Shown here piece by piece: positions 46,643-56,520 of a stretch of 64,000 nucleotides of DNA. The notes under the pieces were generated by a model. That model searched no databases, was not told the origin of the DNA, and worked only from the letters and a program-made list of their open reading frames with translations. Source of the DNA: Colwellia sp. 20A7 (GTDB lineage: Bacteria; Pseudomonadota; Gammaproteobacteria; Enterobacterales; Alteromonadaceae); NCBI RefSeq assembly GCF_009832865.1, contig NZ_CP047130.1:4464001-4528000 (forward strand), in the 5' to 3' direction. Numbering within the stretch: position 1 is the stretch's first letter; every line of letters begins with the position of its first letter. Position numbers and translations under genes: made by a program.

Positions 46643-47662
46643 TTAAGCTTTCGTGTTTAAAAAATTGTTCAGGCCTTCTTCAAACCAATAGTCAAATTCT
46701 TGCTGATGATTAGGGTAAACTTCAAAAAGTAGTTGTTCAATATCATCTTCAGATAACACAGTACAAGGGTCTTCCATTTCCTTTGCTAATATTGCCCAAA
46801 GAACTTGCCTGCCATTTTCATTACTCATCAAAAAATAGAACAAAGCTTTACTTTGCTGATAAAGCTCGTGTGTTTTAACGCCATGCCAATCGGTTTTAGA
46901 AAACAATATTGTCGATATCTGCTCGGGGTATTGTCGATGTTTCAACCAAGTAAAATCAAATAACTGAATATCACCATTTTCTGATATTGCTTGGTAGTAC
47001 TCTGCCATGCCTTCATTAATAAAACGTAAGGTGTAGCCAAAATATGTGTAATTAAGTGCATGTATTGCTTCGTGAACACCGACTTTAATCCCTTGTCCAT
47101 AGTTTTTCACGTCAATTAAAGAGACGTTATAATAGGAAATGTACATTCCCTGAGTTCCTTCAGGTTCACGTCTATATTTTCTGGCTAAATCTTCATAATC
47201 TGCTCGGGTACTACTAAAGAGCATAGTTAACAACACTGTTTGATTCAATTCAATATTAAGTGATCTTTCAATATGCTGAAAAGCTGTATTCAACTTCTTT
47301 TTTAGTTCAAGGGTAAAGCTATCAGATTTAGCGTTGAGATTAGTATTAAGCTGAAAGTATTGATTTGTTAATACTAGCTTCTCTGGTCTTTTACATTGAA
47401 CGTTTGGTGGTTCAACGAAGCTTGGTCGATTCACTTGAAAAGAATCAATGTCTTGATGAGATTGATCAACATCAGGCATGTGCGACTGAGCAGCACTTTT
47501 TACTTGTTGGTTTTTTGCAGGGACAAGCAGCTCAGCGGTATTTTCGTCCTCAATATTAGGTAGAAGTGTATTTACGACTAAATCAATGTAACGCTCACCG
47601 ACAGTGAATGTTAGGGTGATAAGAATTACAGCAATCAATAAATAATAAATTTTTTTAGTCAT
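46643..47662 (-). CDS. Putative membrane-anchored zinc metallopeptidase (gluzincin-like)
   Basis: A 339-residue protein with an N-terminal hydrophobic helix (about 5-22) that probably anchors it to face the periplasm, a low-complexity stretch (about 40-85), and a C-terminal domain with GVHEAIHALNYTYFGYTL (HExxH at about residue 210) and RFINEGMAEYYQ, whose glutamate is placed like the third zinc ligand of gluzincins. That layout is typical of small zinc peptidases. The ATG at 47662 gives the natural signal start MTKKIYY. Lying in a zinc-regulon neighbourhood may be chance. Substrate unknown. Confidence 0.65.
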   Translation of the reverse strand: MTKKIYYLLIAVILITLTFTVGERYIDLVVNTLLPNIEDENTAELLVPAKNQQVKSAAQSHMPDVDQSHQDIDSFQVNRPSFVEPPNVQCKRPEKLVLTNQYFQLNTNLNAKSDSFTLELKKKLNTAFQHIERSLNIELNQTVLLTMLFSSTRADYEDLARKYRREPEGTQGMYISYYNVSLIDVKNYGQGIKVGVHEAIHALNYTYFGYTLRFINEGMAEYYQAISENGDIQLFDFTWLKHRQYPEQISTILFSKTDWHGVKTHELYQQSKALFYFLMSNENGRQVLWAILAKEMEDPCTVLSEDDIEQLLFEVYPNHQQEFDYWFEEGLNNFLNTKA

Positions 47663-47849
47663 TATGTTTCTAGTACACAAACAATAATTATTTGCTTTAG
47701 TGAAAGGGGATTACGATAAAAAACATACGGTTCATCATTCCCCATTACACATAAATCAAGGCTAACGCTTAGGCCAAATGGTGTTGCAACAATAACAATA
47801 TTAAGGTCACAGAGCCAATATACTAGCAATGCTTAATTAAATAATTATT

Positions 47850-48593
47850 TTAATCAATAAAATCAAGTGTTAGCAGTAACCGACGTTCACCATTTGGTGC
47901 AGCAGGAGAACGGTGAACCAAACCAAATCCTTGGGTTTCATCCCAATTTTCGCCTTTTAGTAGCGCAACATCACCTTGATTAAGATGATTGATATTGTTT
48001 AGATCAGAAAAAAGCCCAGACTCTTCATCTGATTTTCCTTCATTCCCTGCGCCTAGCTTTGTACGATCAATCAAAGCATGTTCAAGCCACTCACTTGCGA
48101 TACCTTGATAAGTTGTCACTAATCGACATGGGATACGATCTACATGAAAACGTGGGCACATTGCCTTCTCTAATAGTGTTAACCGTAACCCTGCATACTT
48201 AAGATCAAAAAAACAACAAAACATATCAACTAATAAAGCGATATCTTTACTCAGAGTTACGGCTGCATTATCGCTACCTAAAGCGTTACATAGCAGATCA
48301 AATGCATCCTCCGGTGACACAGTTAATCTCGTTGACTTTATCGGGCTTTCTTTTATAAACAACGCTACTGCAGAGTCTAGTTCTGGTGATAATTTACGTT
48401 TCCAAATGGCTATATTTATCTCTTCTTGGTATATATTAGAAAGCACTTGTGGATTAAATTCTTCTACTGAGCTCTCTGCTTTTAGGGTGTCTGCTGCAGG
48501 GCTTTGTGTGATTGCTTTTACTGCATTTTTCTCATTATTGCCATTAAGAACATCAGTGATCAATTCAGTAGTGGTAGCGGCTATTACATTCAT
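47850..48593 (-). CDS. DUF1826-domain protein, partner of COG0523 GTPase
   Basis: A 247-residue protein of the DUF1826 family, often encoded next to a COG0523 GTPase under Zur control. It has the motif CPRFHVDRIPCRLVTTYQGIASEWLEH (about 150-180) and the end GDVALLKGENWDETQGFGLVHRSPAAPNGERRLLLTLDFID, a double-stranded-beta-helix-like signature with His/Asp residues. The start overlaps the GTPase stop (TAATG), so the two are translationally coupled. Its function, perhaps in zinc-related enzyme replacement, is unknown. Confidence 0.82.
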   Translation of the reverse strand: MNVIAATTTELITDVLNGNNEKNAVKAITQSPAADTLKAESSVEEFNPQVLSNIYQEEINIAIWKRKLSPELDSAVALFIKESPIKSTRLTVSPEDAFDLLCNALGSDNAAVTLSKDIALLVDMFCCFFDLKYAGLRLTLLEKAMCPRFHVDRIPCRLVTTYQGIASEWLEHALIDRTKLGAGNEGKSDEESGLFSDLNNINHLNQGDVALLKGENWDETQGFGLVHRSPAAPNGERRLLLTLDFID

Positions 48594-49795
48594 TATTCTT
48601 CCTCCCACTCAGGGAAAGGGTCATGCAAGGTTAGCCAGTAATCTTTCCCTTTCAATAATTCTTCTTCTGATAACAAACAGCTATCTAGTGCTGTAATCAT
48701 TGCGGCTTCATCTAAATTTTGACCGATAAAAACAAGCTCTTGACGCATATCACCAAAAGGTTCAACCCACTTTTCTTCAATTGCATCTAAAGACTCTTCA
48801 TCTGTAGGCCAGTTTTCTCTGGGGATAGCTCGCCAAAACATTCCCGCAAAACCGTATCGTGCAATGCCCCCAGCTTGACTCCATTGTCCACAAAATTGAG
48901 GACGTGTTGCCAACCAAAAGTAGCCTTTTGAACGAATAAGCTTGCCAAATTGTTCGGTGTTATGAAGAAATTGATAGAATTTTTCAGGATTAAAAGGAGA
49001 GCGTGCTACGTAATTAAAACTAGCAATACCATACTCTTCTGTTTCTGGTATATGCTCACCACGCATCTCTTTAAGCCAGCCAGGTGCTTGCTGCGCCAGT
49101 TCAAAGTCAAACAAACCTGTATTCAAAATATCGTTTATATCAACTTTCCCTGAAGATATTGGGATTATTTTAGCGCGCGTATTAAGCGCTTTAATCGTAG
49201 CGATAAGCTGGTTGAGAGCTGAAGTATCGACCAAATCGGTTTTACTAATAAGTATTACATCGGCAAATTCAACTTGATCAACAAGTAAATCAGCAACACT
49301 ACGCTCATCTTCCTCGCCAAGAGACTCTGCAGTGTCTTGCAGATACGTTGCCTTGTCGTAATCTTTTAAGAAATTAACAGCATCAACAACGGTTACCATC
49401 GTATCTAAAGTGGCTACATCTGATAATGACACGCCATCTTCATCAGCAAATGTAAACGTTTCAGCGATAGGTAATGGCTCAGATATTCCAGTAGATTCGA
49501 TAACAAGGTAATCAAAATTGCCACTTTTTGCTAACTTGTTCACTTCTAGCAATAAGTCTTCTCTTAATGTACAACAAATACAACCATTGCTCATTTCAAC
49601 GAGTTTTTCATTACTACGATTAAGTGATACTTCATTCTTAATGGTAGCCGCATCAATATTTATCTCACTCATGTCATTAACAATAACAGCGACTTTCTTG
49701 CCCTCTCTATTATTAAGAATATGGCTTAATACCGTTGTTTTCCCTGCGCCAAGAAAGCCCGAAAGTACCGTAACGGGGAGCTTATGTTCAATCAT
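48593..49795 (-). CDS. COG0523 G3E GTPase, ZigA-like zinc metallochaperone
   Basis: A 400-residue GTPase of the CobW/COG0523 family. The P-loop is [16 protein letters not shown] (about 11-26), the metal-site motif is [13 protein letters not shown] (CxCC, about 70-74), Walker B is [10 protein letters not shown], and SKTDL follows; the C-terminal CobW domain is complete with [17 protein letters not shown]. Such proteins hand zinc to client enzymes when the metal is scarce. The Fur-family-like palindrome at 49830 upstream and the Zur gene nearby support zinc control. It forms an operon with the DUF1826 gene. Confidence 0.88.
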   Translation of the reverse strand: MIEHKLPVTVLSGFLGAGKTTVLSHILNNREGKKVAVIVNDMSEINIDAATIKNEVSLNRSNEKLVEMSNGCICCTLREDLLLEVNKLAKSGNFDYLVIESTGISEPLPIAETFTFADEDGVSLSDVATLDTMVTVVDAVNFLKDYDKATYLQDTAESLGEEDERSVADLLVDQVEFADVILISKTDLVDTSALNQLIATIKALNTRAKIIPISSGKVDINDILNTGLFDFELAQQAPGWLKEMRGEHIPETEEYGIASFNYVARSPFNPEKFYQFLHNTEQFGKLIRSKGYFWLATRPQFCGQWSQAGGIARYGFAGMFWRAIPRENWPTDEESLDAIEEKWVEPFGDMRQELVFIGQNLDEAAMITALDSCLLSEEELLKGKDYWLTLHDPFPEWEEE

Positions 49796-49829
49796 ATGTA
49801 ATTTATCTCTGATTCACCTACTAATTAAA

Positions 49830-49847
49830 GATATGTTACAACGTATC
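49830..49847. promoter_or_regulatory. Candidate Zur box upstream of the COG0523 operon
   Basis: GATATGTTACAACGTATC is an imperfect palindrome (GATAYGTT half-sites), 35 bases before the GTPase start. It is of the same AT-rich Fur-family class as the site at 41856. Confidence 0.6.
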
Positions 49848-50057
49848 ATTGTGTTTTTCTAGTATACTCTTAACAATTATTTTTTAATGATGCGAAGAAA
49901 AATGTTTTCTAGCCTAAACTAATACCGGCATACATATTTAGAAACAATTAGGCTGGTCTTAATCTTCAAACTATGAAATTTATTTAATGTTCTGAAGGTC
50001 TTTTCAGTATCGATATTTTATAACCCCTTCTACTTAACCTTATAGGCATTTTTTATA

Positions 50058-50840
50058 ATGATAAATTTTAAACCCTTTCTAATTAGCTTGTTAATTTCAC
50101 TAAGCTTTATGTCGGAAGCCGCACTAGCAAAAGATTTAGACACCGATGTAAAAATACAACCCAAAGTAATTTTCTTTGATGTTAATGAAACATTATTAGA
50201 TCTTGGTAATGTCGGTAAATCAGTTTCTAAAGCCTTGGGCGGACGAGATGAGCTTGTTCCTTACTGGTTTACCACAATGCTACACTATTCTTTAGTGGGC
50301 AATATGATTGGTGAATACAATAGCTTTGGTGAAATTGGTATCGCATCACTAGAAATGATTGCTAATCAGAAAAACATACCACTAACGAAAGAAGAAGCGC
50401 GTAAGGCAGTACTTACTCCTTTTAGAGATTTAGCCCCTCACCCTGATGTAGTTGAAGGATTAAAAAGATTACGTGCAATGGGTTATACCTTGATCACATT
50501 AACCAACTCATCTGATGCAGGTATTGCTGCTCAATTAAAAAATGCCAAACTAGCAGAGTATTTTGATGGTTCATTAACAGTACAAAACTTACAAACCTTT
50601 AAACCTGACTTAAAAGTTTATCAATGGGCGCAAGAGCAAATGAACGTTGCTCCTGAAGATGCCATGTTAATTGCGGCTCATGCATGGGATATAGCTGGTG
50701 CAGAAAAAGCAGGATGGAGCACAGCTTTCATTCTTCGCCCGGGTAAAGCGCTTTATCCGCTAGCAGGAAAGCCTGACCTTACAGGTAAAGATTTACTAGA
50801 AATAGTTGACCAATTAGAACCTAATGCTGCAACTAAGTAA
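50058..50840 (+). CDS. Exported haloacid dehalogenase type II
   Basis: A 260-residue HAD-fold enzyme of the L-2-haloacid dehalogenase group. The nucleophile Asp41 is in FFDVNETLLDLG, the motif-II TNSS is near 152, the Lys is in FKPDLKVYQWA, and AAHAWDIAGAEKAGW is the family's final motif. A Sec signal (1-25, AALAKD) precedes the domain, so the enzyme should act in the periplasm, which is unusual for this mostly cytoplasmic family. A haloalkane dehalogenase lies at 2530, but the two are 47 kb apart. The substrate is probably a small 2-halo acid. Confidence 0.85.
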   Translation: MINFKPFLISLLISLSFMSEAALAKDLDTDVKIQPKVIFFDVNETLLDLGNVGKSVSKALGGRDELVPYWFTTMLHYSLVGNMIGEYNSFGEIGIASLEMIANQKNIPLTKEEARKAVLTPFRDLAPHPDVVEGLKRLRAMGYTLITLTNSSDAGIAAQLKNAKLAEYFDGSLTVQNLQTFKPDLKVYQWAQEQMNVAPEDAMLIAAHAWDIAGAEKAGWSTAFILRPGKALYPLAGKPDLTGKDLLEIVDQLEPNAATK

Positions 50841-50916
50841 TAGTAAATATTCATTCTGTAGATATTTATTGTTTGGTATTAATGTATTCAAACACTAAAC
50901 ATAAAATATAAGACAT

Positions 50917-50952
50917 AAAAAAAGCGGTCAATATCAATTGAACCGCTTTTTT
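50917..50952. terminator. Bidirectional terminator
   Basis: AAAAAAAGCGGT (50917-50928) pairs with ACCGCTTTTTT (50942-50952) between the convergent haloacid dehalogenase and MTHFR-like genes. A and T runs on both sides suit both strands. Confidence 0.85.
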
Positions 50953-50986
50953 ATTTCACTAAATCCGGGTGAAAATCTCCTATGCC

Positions 50987-51967
50987 TTAACTCTTGATCA
51001 GGTTATCAAGTTCCTTTCTTGCTAAGTACTTGTCCATGGTTGAGCGTAATAACTTGTAAAGTAAAATTGAACCGTCAATTTCTTCTTTACGGTTCGTTAA
51101 ACTTTCAATATTTAAACCGAGTGGTAAATCATAAGGTACTAACGCATCTAATATTTGCTGTAAGCTATTACAACAAATGCGAATAGACTCATATAAAGGT
51201 TTTTCTGCATTAAGTATACGCAAGCTGGTTGCTTCAGGAACACGCACACCTAACCAGTCAATAAACTCTAACGTTTTTTTACTACCACAAGGTGAAAAGG
51301 TTAAAATAATACGTTGTGGTTTTAAGCCTTGCTGTTGGCATTCAATAGCGTAACGAGTCAACATATCAATAGTGGCTTGAGGGTCATAAATTGCTTGTGA
51401 TATAAAGAAATTACAGCCTTGTTGATGCTTTTCAATTAAGCGTTGGTGTTCATTACCTTTTTTAGCATGACGCTCGGCAATCGTAATGCCGCCAATAAAA
51501 AAATTGTTCTGATTTTGTACCAGCGTTTGGTATGCTTCACCAAGCGGTAAGCTAATTTCATTATTCTTTGATGGGCTACCCACCAGCACTACATCACGAA
51601 CACCAAACTTTTGCCATGCTTCATCAGCCCAAGTATTAAATGCTGCTGCATCTGACTGCACTACACTTTTGTATGTAATAACTGGACGTTTTGATTTTTT
51701 GTTTAATAACGACGAATATAAACGTGGATCATGTGTACTTTTAAACGGAAAAGGACGAGGAACATTCGTTCTTGAATCTTCATCTTGAATGTCATAAATA
51801 ATTAACCCGTCAAAATCGATATCACTGACACGATCAAGTAATTTAGTAGCAATATCTTCTACTTGTTCAATAGGAGTATCACTTTTTGGCGGTGTAGTGC
51901 CAATAAAGTAAACACCACGGGAATTATCGTTATACCTAATTCTTAATTCTGATTCATTTTCTAGCAT
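50987..51967 (-). CDS. Methylenetetrahydrofolate reductase-like protein
   Basis: A 326-residue TIM-barrel protein of the MTHFR-like family that binds flavin and folate but differs from classic MetF. It has the barrel motif GVYFIGTTPPKSDTPIEQ near the start, VLVGSPSKNN in mid, GGITIAERHAKKGNEHQRLIEKHQQGCNFFISQAIYD (about 170-206), and LTFSPCGSKKTLEF. The start ATG at 51967 was preferred over a longer frame from 52018 because MLENESELRIRYNDN fits the family. Reaction not proved; folate one-carbon metabolism is likely. The gene stands alone. Confidence 0.8.
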   Translation of the reverse strand: MLENESELRIRYNDNSRGVYFIGTTPPKSDTPIEQVEDIATKLLDRVSDIDFDGLIIYDIQDEDSRTNVPRPFPFKSTHDPRLYSSLLNKKSKRPVITYKSVVQSDAAAFNTWADEAWQKFGVRDVVLVGSPSKNNEISLPLGEAYQTLVQNQNNFFIGGITIAERHAKKGNEHQRLIEKHQQGCNFFISQAIYDPQATIDMLTRYAIECQQQGLKPQRIILTFSPCGSKKTLEFIDWLGVRVPEATSLRILNAEKPLYESIRICCNSLQQILDALVPYDLPLGLNIESLTNRKEEIDGSILLYKLLRSTMDKYLARKELDNLIKS

Positions 51968-52191
51968 AATTATTTCGCAAGTTATGAGTGAAAGCCGATT
52001 TTGATGATGAAGGCTCATTAATGAACAGCAGTATATCAGTAAACTTTACACTTTTAAATAGACGTTTAGCCGTCTAGAAGACAAAAAGGCTAATCGCATC
52101 TTTTTAGGTTTATTTCGCTAGTATGGGTAATTACGTATGGAGAAACAGGTAAAGAAATAGGATTTTTAAATTTAGAATTAATAAGTTAGAT

Positions 52192-52239
52192 AAAAAACTT
52201 AGCTAACCTCATATATGATTTACTTCCATATATGAGGTT
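52192..52239 (-). terminator. Terminator after the TonB receptor
   Basis: A perfect 13-base stem (AACCTCATATATG at 52205-52217 with its complement at 52227-52239) lies just past the receptor stop. On the minus strand it is followed within six bases by six T residues (52192-52197). Confidence 0.7.
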
Positions 52240-52254
52240 AAATGAGGATTACCT

Positions 52255-54399
52255 TTAAAACTGGTAAGAGGCGGTTAATCGAATATCTCGTCCTGCTTCT
52301 TTAATCCCTACAATGCTTTCGTAACCGTCAATATGTCCATAATCAGCAACACTACCATGACTTCGGTAAGATTCATCAAGCAAGTTTTGCACAGCTAAAT
52401 CGAATGTTAAATTTTCTATCGGTGAATATTTAACATAAGCATCAACTACCGTATAACTAGGCTTATCAATTGTTTCAAGCTCGGTAAGCCAACCTAATTC
52501 AATAGAGCGATGGAACACTTCAATGTTATTTAAGCTGGCAACATAGTTGATGTTAAAACCCATTTCTAGTTCATCGGTCATTTCATAGTTAACATTTACG
52601 TTTAATGAATCGCCAACTGCATTACCTAAACCACCATATTCATATGCCGCTAAATCAACACCGTCTAAAATAACCGTGCTAGATCCTGACGCATCATTGG
52701 CATCAGGCCAAACAAATGGGGCATTATTTAACTCGACGTTATTACTGTTGTAGCTAACGATCACGTCAAAATTATTGGCTTGATAACCAACAACTAACTC
52801 AAAGCCAGTCGACTCTAAATCACCAATATTTTCATAAAAAACACCTTCGCCACCTTTAAATTTATCAAAAACAACATCGCTGATTTCGCTAATATACGCT
52901 GAAGCTTCAAAAATAAACGTGCCATCATTGTATTGTAAACCAAGCTCTTTGTTAGCAACGTTTTCAGGCTCTAAATTATTGTTATGGGTCAATTCTCCCA
53001 CCGTGAACGCATCAGCAACTTGTCTGCCACGTAATGCTTCAGCATAGCTAGCCGATAGTTTTAAGTTGTCGGTTAAACTATAAACTACACCAAAGTTACT
53101 GCTAAAACCGTCTTGTTTTTTAGTTGAGAAAGTTTCGCTTATCGTTACTGGATCTCCACTCGTATCAGTTTCAACAACCCAATTACCATCAACTTGTATC
53201 CAATTGGCTGACTGGCCTACATGGTCTAGTTCATAGGAATCATGACGTATACCAAAGCTAACGAGTAAATCATCATTAAATTGCCAATGATCTTGCACAT
53301 ATAACCCGGTAACAGTTCCTTCTTCATCATAAATACCACCAAAGTCCTCATAAGATTGCGCATGTACTTTGTCAACTTTACGTTCAACACCATAAGTTAA
53401 TGAGTGATCGCCTAAGTCACTGGTATTGCGGATGTCAAAACCTGTGGTTTCTATTGAGGCATCCCAGGTGTACAACTCACGTTTAAATGAGGAATCGGTT
53501 TGATATAGCGTGGTTTCTAGATTAATTAAATCACTTAGATACCAAGTATGATTGAGGACTATCGTTTCACGCTCACCCCAAGATTCATATAATGGATCAT
53601 CAGCTAGCGGTGCCCAGTTAGTTTGCTTGCCGAATTTACCTTCTTCTTTGCGACTTTCATAACTAACTGTAAGCTTTTGATTTTCGGTTAAGTCCGCATT
53701 TACTTTTACAAAGGCGAGTGTTTGATCTGCAGCAGAGCCAGGAATTTCTTTTCCGTCACCATCTTCCATATTATCTCGGCTAACATTAACAAAAGACGCT
53801 AAAACACCAACCTCTTCTGTCGCTTTACCGTATAAAGAAATACTTTCTTTATGGCCGCTATTTGAGAAATAGCTAGCCTTAGCAATACCACCAAACTGCT
53901 CACCTTCACTCAGTAAGTTATCAGCACTTTTGGTTTTAAAACGAATAGCACCGCCAACAGCTCCTGTGCCTGCTGTTGCTTCACCCGCGCCAGCTTGCAC
54001 TTCAACACTTTGTAATAATTCAGGTTCAATTGATACTCGACCAATATGATGAAATAACGTACTTGTTTGTGGGGCACCATCAACGGTTACATTTACCATT
54101 GAGTCTTCTAAACCACGTACATAAACTTTTTGTGCGACACCTAAAGATCCACCCACAGTCACAGAAGGAGTTTGACGAAATATGTCTGCTAAATCATTTG
54201 CTTGATATTTCTCAAGCTGCTCTGGCGTTATTTTTGTGTTGGTAGTAGCACCAACAACAACAATTTTTTCAATAGCTTTTACTTCCGCTACATTCTCTTG
54301 TGTATTAGCATATACGCTAGTATTCACGAAAGCTGCGGCAACACCTACACTTACAAGTGCCTTACGAAACACGTTTTTTTGCTTGGGTATAAATGACAT
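52255..54399 (-). CDS. TonB-dependent outer-membrane receptor, probably iron-related
   Basis: A 714-residue receptor with a signal (about 1-31, SVYAN), a TonB box near residue 44 (IEKIVVVGA), the plug (EQLEKYQANDLADIFRQTPSVTVGG, about 60-165, ending GAVGGAIRFKT) and a 22-strand barrel ending LTASYQF. A Fur-box-like site upstream at 54423, and the two-component genes just before it on the same strand, recall the pfeR-pfeS-pfeA layout for siderophore uptake. The substrate (siderophore or haem) cannot be read from the sequence. The TonB box and barrel are complete. Confidence 0.85.
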   Translation of the reverse strand: MSFIPKQKNVFRKALVSVGVAAAFVNTSVYANTQENVAEVKAIEKIVVVGATTNTKITPEQLEKYQANDLADIFRQTPSVTVGGSLGVAQKVYVRGLEDSMVNVTVDGAPQTSTLFHHIGRVSIEPELLQSVEVQAGAGEATAGTGAVGGAIRFKTKSADNLLSEGEQFGGIAKASYFSNSGHKESISLYGKATEEVGVLASFVNVSRDNMEDGDGKEIPGSAADQTLAFVKVNADLTENQKLTVSYESRKEEGKFGKQTNWAPLADDPLYESWGERETIVLNHTWYLSDLINLETTLYQTDSSFKRELYTWDASIETTGFDIRNTSDLGDHSLTYGVERKVDKVHAQSYEDFGGIYDEEGTVTGLYVQDHWQFNDDLLVSFGIRHDSYELDHVGQSANWIQVDGNWVVETDTSGDPVTISETFSTKKQDGFSSNFGVVYSLTDNLKLSASYAEALRGRQVADAFTVGELTHNNNLEPENVANKELGLQYNDGTFIFEASAYISEISDVVFDKFKGGEGVFYENIGDLESTGFELVVGYQANNFDVIVSYNSNNVELNNAPFVWPDANDASGSSTVILDGVDLAAYEYGGLGNAVGDSLNVNVNYEMTDELEMGFNINYVASLNNIEVFHRSIELGWLTELETIDKPSYTVVDAYVKYSPIENLTFDLAVQNLLDESYRSHGSVADYGHIDGYESIVGIKEAGRDIRLTASYQF

Positions 54400-54422
54400 G
54401 ATAAATTCTCAGTTGCTTTATT

Positions 54423-54441
54423 AATGAGAATTATTACTATT
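54423..54441. promoter_or_regulatory. Candidate Fur box upstream of the TonB receptor
   Basis: The minus-strand sequence AATAGTAATAATTCTCATT matches the 19-base Fur consensus at about 12 positions. It lies 24 bases before the receptor start and within the likely promoter. Confidence 0.5.
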
Positions 54442-54479
54442 TAGCTTAGCTATTAATACAACTTTTACATTTGTTACAT

Positions 54480-55817
54480 TTACGTAATAGGAATCATTAT
54501 CGTTACATTAAGGCCGCCTGCTTGATGATTTTCCGCAAATATATCTGCCCTAACACTATTTAAAAGACGTTTCGCTAGTGCTAAACCAAGGCCAAAACTG
54601 TCACTGCCATCTTCACGTGAGTTATCTACTCGAAAAAAAGGCCTGAATATTTTATCTAAATATTGCATTGGCACTCCAGGTCCTTGATCAGTAACCTCAA
54701 TGCAATAATGACTGTTTTGTTGGCTTAATTTCACTCGTACTTTTTTACCTATAGGTGTATAACGCAACGCATTACGAATAATATTCTCTAACGCAGGACA
54801 AAGTGCTTGGTGACTACTATTACTAATAACCGCATTGTTAGGCGTTTCAAGTATTAATTCTCGGTCTGAAAATTCAAATTTAGCATCATCAATAACAACA
54901 TCTAGTAAATCCACTAAATCTACCGCTTCACGCTGAATAATAGGCTTTTCATTATCTAGCCAAGCGAGTGTTAACGTGTCTTCTACTAATTTACGGATAT
55001 AGGTAGACTCTCTCGATATTCGTTCGAGATGTTGATGACTATTGTCAATTTCAAAGTTATTTACTGCAATATCTAAGCGAGTTAATGGTGTACGTAATTC
55101 ATGTGACAAATCTGAGATAAGTTGTCGTTGATTAGCAATTAATTCGCCAATTCGGCTAGCCATTTGATCAAACGTAGACGCTAAATGAGCAAGTTCGTCA
55201 TTTCTGCTACCAAGTAATTTTCTCACTCTAACGTCAAAGTTTCCTTTACTAAACGCCGAGGTCGCTTTGTCTAATTGATGTAAGGGCGTGATAATGTGTC
55301 GATATAGCCATGTTGAAAGTAAAACTAATACCGCCAATGGTAAAATTACTTGTAAAACGATTCGAGTAGTTAACCAGTAAGCGCCAGGCCTCATTCTCTC
55401 TGGCAATTCAATTAAAAAACTGGCGTTACTATCCGGAAACTGCAACTCCATTGTCGGATTACGCTCAAAATATAAATGTATTTTCCAGTCAACATTACGC
55501 CCAAAATGCTGACCCGTTATTAAATCCTCTTTAAGTTGCTCACCGGCAATATGCTCAATATCAAAGCTAGCTACAGCCATCCATGTATTTTCTTGTTTGT
55601 GCAAGATATCTAACCATTGGTTTAGGCTCTTCTGGTCACCTAATGAATAAAGGCGTTCAGCTTCGGCTCCCCACGCCTTTAATTGAGTGCGATCTTTTTC
55701 AGCAATAAAGCTCATTCCTTCTTCAGCTTTAGAGGTCAACACACTTAAAACATAAAAAAAAGCAACAAGTCCAGTAGCAATAATTAAACATGATTTCCAA
55801 AGATATTGCCTATTCAT
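54480..55817 (-). CDS. Membrane sensor histidine kinase, CpxA/PfeS-like
   Basis: A 445-residue inner-membrane kinase: transmembrane helix 9-28, periplasmic sensor 30-150, helix about 152-172, a HAMP linker, the HisKA domain with phosphoacceptor in DLSHELRTPLTRLD (His243 region), and the ATPase domain with NALRYTP, DQGPGVP and SFGLGLALAKRLL. Its ATG overlaps the response-regulator stop by four bases (ATGA). It should phosphorylate the adjacent OmpR-type regulator and control the TonB receptor downstream. The signal could be a siderophore or envelope state. Confidence 0.93.
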   Translation of the reverse strand: MNRQYLWKSCLIIATGLVAFFYVLSVLTSKAEEGMSFIAEKDRTQLKAWGAEAERLYSLGDQKSLNQWLDILHKQENTWMAVASFDIEHIAGEQLKEDLITGQHFGRNVDWKIHLYFERNPTMELQFPDSNASFLIELPERMRPGAYWLTTRIVLQVILPLAVLVLLSTWLYRHIITPLHQLDKATSAFSKGNFDVRVRKLLGSRNDELAHLASTFDQMASRIGELIANQRQLISDLSHELRTPLTRLDIAVNNFEIDNSHQHLERISRESTYIRKLVEDTLTLAWLDNEKPIIQREAVDLVDLLDVVIDDAKFEFSDRELILETPNNAVISNSSHQALCPALENIIRNALRYTPIGKKVRVKLSQQNSHYCIEVTDQGPGVPMQYLDKIFRPFFRVDNSREDGSDSFGLGLALAKRLLNSVRADIFAENHQAGGLNVTIMIPIT

Positions 55818-56500
55818 TTAAAACAATATCCTTTGCCATGCACTGTTTGTAAGCGATCACCTAACCAATTAGCTTCATTAAGTTTTCTGCGTACTCGGCT
55901 TAAATGCATATCTAAACTGCGGTCATATACTCCTAGCTTTTTATTTAATACCGCTTGATATAAATCAGCTTTACTAATAATTTCATTCTGCTGTGATATT
56001 AACTCCCACAGCAACTTAAATTGTATGGTAGTGAACTCTACTTCTTCACCATTTACCTTGATGAACTGCTTAGCAGCATTGAGTGTTAAGCCATCAATAG
56101 TTATTTCAGTAGCTTTCTTTGGTGATATTTTTGGCTGACTTCGTCTAAGTAAACCTTCTATTCTTAATAGCAGCTCTTGGCTATTAAATGGTTTCGCGAC
56201 ATAGTCATCTGCACCGTGAATTAACCCCAAAATTCGCTCTTCTTCAGCGCCTTTCGCAGAAATCATAATCACCGGTTGTTGACTTGTTTCTCTTAACGTT
56301 TTTAATAAAGAAACACCGTCTAATTGAGGTAACATTTTATCAAGTAAAATAAGCTGATGCTGTTGTGTTTGAGCTAGTTTCAACCCTGAAACACCATCAA
56401 AACATTGCTCGACGATATAGCCTGTTTTAGTTAATAAGTCGGCGAGGTAATTATTTAGAATACTGTCGTCTTCAATTAACAAGACTTTTATTTTTGACAC
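55814..56500 (-). CDS. OmpR-family response regulator
   Basis: A 228-residue regulator with a receiver domain (KVLLIEDD, phosphoacceptor in LILLDKMLPQLDG, and KPF near 103) and a winged-helix DNA-binding domain ending LSRVRRKLNEANWLGDRLQTVHGKGYCF. The start is taken as GTG at 56500, giving MSKIKVLLIEDD; an upstream TTG frame adds MLCRIYI, which is not family-like. A Fur-box-like motif lies at 56521. It forms an operon with the kinase and probably the TonB receptor. Confidence 0.93.
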   Translation of the reverse strand: MSKIKVLLIEDDSILNNYLADLLTKTGYIVEQCFDGVSGLKLAQTQQHQLILLDKMLPQLDGVSLLKTLRETSQQPVIMISAKGAEEERILGLIHGADDYVAKPFNSQELLLRIEGLLRRSQPKISPKKATEITIDGLTLNAAKQFIKVNGEEVEFTTIQFKLLWELISQQNEIISKADLYQAVLNKKLGVYDRSLDMHLSRVRRKLNEANWLGDRLQTVHGKGYCFK

Positions 56501-56520
56501 AATATAGATCCGACACAACA

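Noticed and set aside
47850..48608. Longer start for the DUF1826 gene at 48608
   Set aside because: The extra codons lie inside the COG0523 gene; the TAATG overlap at 48593 gives a normal coupled start.
53976..54245. Open frame of 89 codons opposite the TonB receptor
   Set aside because: It is a shadow of the receptor plug region and has no support of its own.
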